Assembly: GCA_027314825.1 (NCBI GenBank)
Contig: DAHVAB010000127.1
Coordinates: 1-7,071, forward strand
DNA length: 7,071 bases
Origin: Solirubrobacterales bacterium
GTDB lineage: Bacteria > Actinomycetota > Thermoleophilia > Solirubrobacterales > Solirubrobacteraceae
Reading direction: 5' to 3'
Shown here: positions 6,259 through 7,071 of the stretch, one piece after another
Layout: every line of letters begins with the position of its first letter
Position numbering within the stretch: position 1 is the first letter of the stretch
Made by a program: the position numbers and the translations under genes
The notes under the pieces: generated by a model
What the model was told of the DNA's origin: nothing
The model's input: only the letters and a program-made list of their open reading frames with translations
The model's database searches: none

Positions 6259-7071
6259 TCAGCCCGTGCGCCGGGTGATCGTGACGAGCGCGCCCGCCGC
6301 CGGCACCATCGTCACGTTGCGATGGCGCATCCGTTCCGGCGCCGGGTCGGGGGCGAGCATGTCGGTGCGGCGCGCGATCGCCTTCAGGACGACCCGCTGC
6401 TCGGCCATCGCCAGCGTCGCGCCGAGGCATCGGCGGATGCCGCCGCCGAACGGGATCCAGGTGTAGGTGCCGGGCTTGACGCCGAGGAAGCGCTCCGGCA
6501 CGAAGGCGAGCGGCCGCTCGTAGACGTCCTCGCGGTGGTGCAGAAGCACGATGCTCATCAGGATCGGCGTCCCTGCCGGCACGCGGAAGGCGCCCAGCTG
6601 CCACGGCACGGTGACGCGCCGGCCGACCGACGGGATGACGGGACGCACCCGCATCGCCTCGTGGATGACCGCCTCCACGTAGGCGTCGGCCTCCTCGCCC
6701 GTGCCGCCCCCTCGGACCAGCTCTCGCAGCCGCGCGTAAGCGGCCGGCGTGCGGGTGAGCCGCTCGAATGCCCAGGCCAGCGAGTTGGCGGTCGTCTCGT
6801 GGCCGGCGAGCACGAGCGTGATCAGCTCGTCGCGCAGCTCTTCGTCGCTCATCGGCTGCCCGTGCTCGTCGCGCGCGGCCAGCAGCAGGGAGAGGATGCT
6901 GCGCTCGCCCGCGTCGGCGCCCGCGCCGGCCCGCCGCTCGGCGATCAGGGCGTAGAGCAGCTCGTCGATCCGGCCGATCACCCCGCCGGCGATCCATGTT
7001 CCGTAGATCGCGACGACGCAGCTCCAGGAATTGTCCAGATAGAGCGCCACGCGGTCGCCGCGGCGCACGCC
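6259..7071 (-). CDS. Cytochrome P450 (C-terminal ~238 residues) joined in frame to an acyl-CoA/AMP-forming ligase fragment; runs off window edge
   Basis: The frame is open to the window edge; the GTG at 7068 is an internal Val (Gly-Val-Arg-Arg-Gly-Asp). Counting from Gly1 at 7071, residues 1-32 (GVRRGDRVALYLDNS, then VVAIYGTWIAGGVI) match the N-terminal region of ANL acyl-CoA ligases, not a P450. From about residue 33 (GRIDELLYALIAERR) the sequence is a P450: I-helix AGHETT (89-94), ExxR as EAMR (138-141), PERF (192-195) and heme loop FGGGIRRCLG (208-217) with ligand Cys215. The C-terminus is complete. P450s are usually 400-460 residues, so about 200 N-terminal residues (substrate-binding helices) are missing. 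The P450 part resembles the CYP110/CYP135/CYP138-type group, from memory. As it stands it is unlikely to be a working P450 or ligase: it is probably a deletion fusion, a pseudogene or an assembly chimera. Confidence 0.85.
   Translation of the reverse strand, partial: GVRRGDRVALYLDNSWSCVVAIYGTWIAGGVIGRIDELLYALIAERRAGAGADAGERSILSLLLAARDEHGQPMSDEELRDELITLVLAGHETTANSLAWAFERLTRTPAAYARLRELVRGGGTGEEADAYVEAVIHEAMRVRPVIPSVGRRVTVPWQLGAFRVPAGTPILMSIVLLHHREDVYERPLAFVPERFLGVKPGTYTWIPFGGGIRRCLGATLAMAEQRVVLKAIARRTDMLAPDPAPERMRHRNVTMVPAAGALVTITRRTG

Noticed and set aside
6164..6997. 277-codon minus-strand open frame overlapping the P450-like gene
   Set aside because: It is a frame-shifted shadow of the P450. 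The P450 frame has the heme Cys loop and ExxR, while this one is an Arg/Ala-rich string.

Overview
The window is very GC-rich bacterial DNA that reads like a high-GC actinobacterium. My best guess is the Thermoleophilia/Solirubrobacterales side of that phylum. The basis is the two-subunit P-protein (classical actinobacteria such as Mycobacterium and Streptomyces usually carry a single-chain GcvP), frequent GTG and TTG starts, and antitoxin promoters that look leaderless. This placement is inference, because no rRNA or other marker gene is present.

Layout. (1) Positions 1-4614, plus strand: a glycine cleavage operon in the order gcvT (5' end outside the window), gcvH, gcvPA, gcvPB. GcvPA and GcvPB form the PLP enzyme that decarboxylates glycine, GcvH carries the aminomethyl group on a lipoyl lysine, and GcvT passes the one-carbon unit to tetrahydrofolate. 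The L protein is not in the window. gcvH/gcvPA and gcvPA/gcvPB overlap by 4 nt, but gcvT and gcvH are separated by 197 nt filled largely by a 16-bp hairpin-forming tandem repeat. gcvPB carries a three-copy 45-bp in-frame repeat at its 5' end and a Gly/Arg/Glu-rich insertion in mid-protein. (2) Positions 4667-5437, plus strand: a vapBC toxin-antitoxin module with a clear promoter/inverted-repeat operator directly before a GTG start. (3) Positions 6153-5474, minus strand: a second vapBC module of a different subfamily, convergent with the first; the two toxin genes end 36 nt apart. (4) Positions 7071-6259, minus strand: an open frame running off the window edge. Its first ~32 residues match the N-terminal part of an acyl-CoA/AMP-forming ligase, and the rest is the C-terminal ~238 residues of a cytochrome P450.

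The most noteworthy points are the in-frame ligase-P450 junction (a deletion fusion, a real chimera or an assembly error), the repeat insertions in an otherwise conserved housekeeping operon, and the two convergent PIN-toxin modules. I found no RNA gene, CRISPR array, transposase or phage gene, and nothing that clearly amounts to an undescribed multi-gene system.
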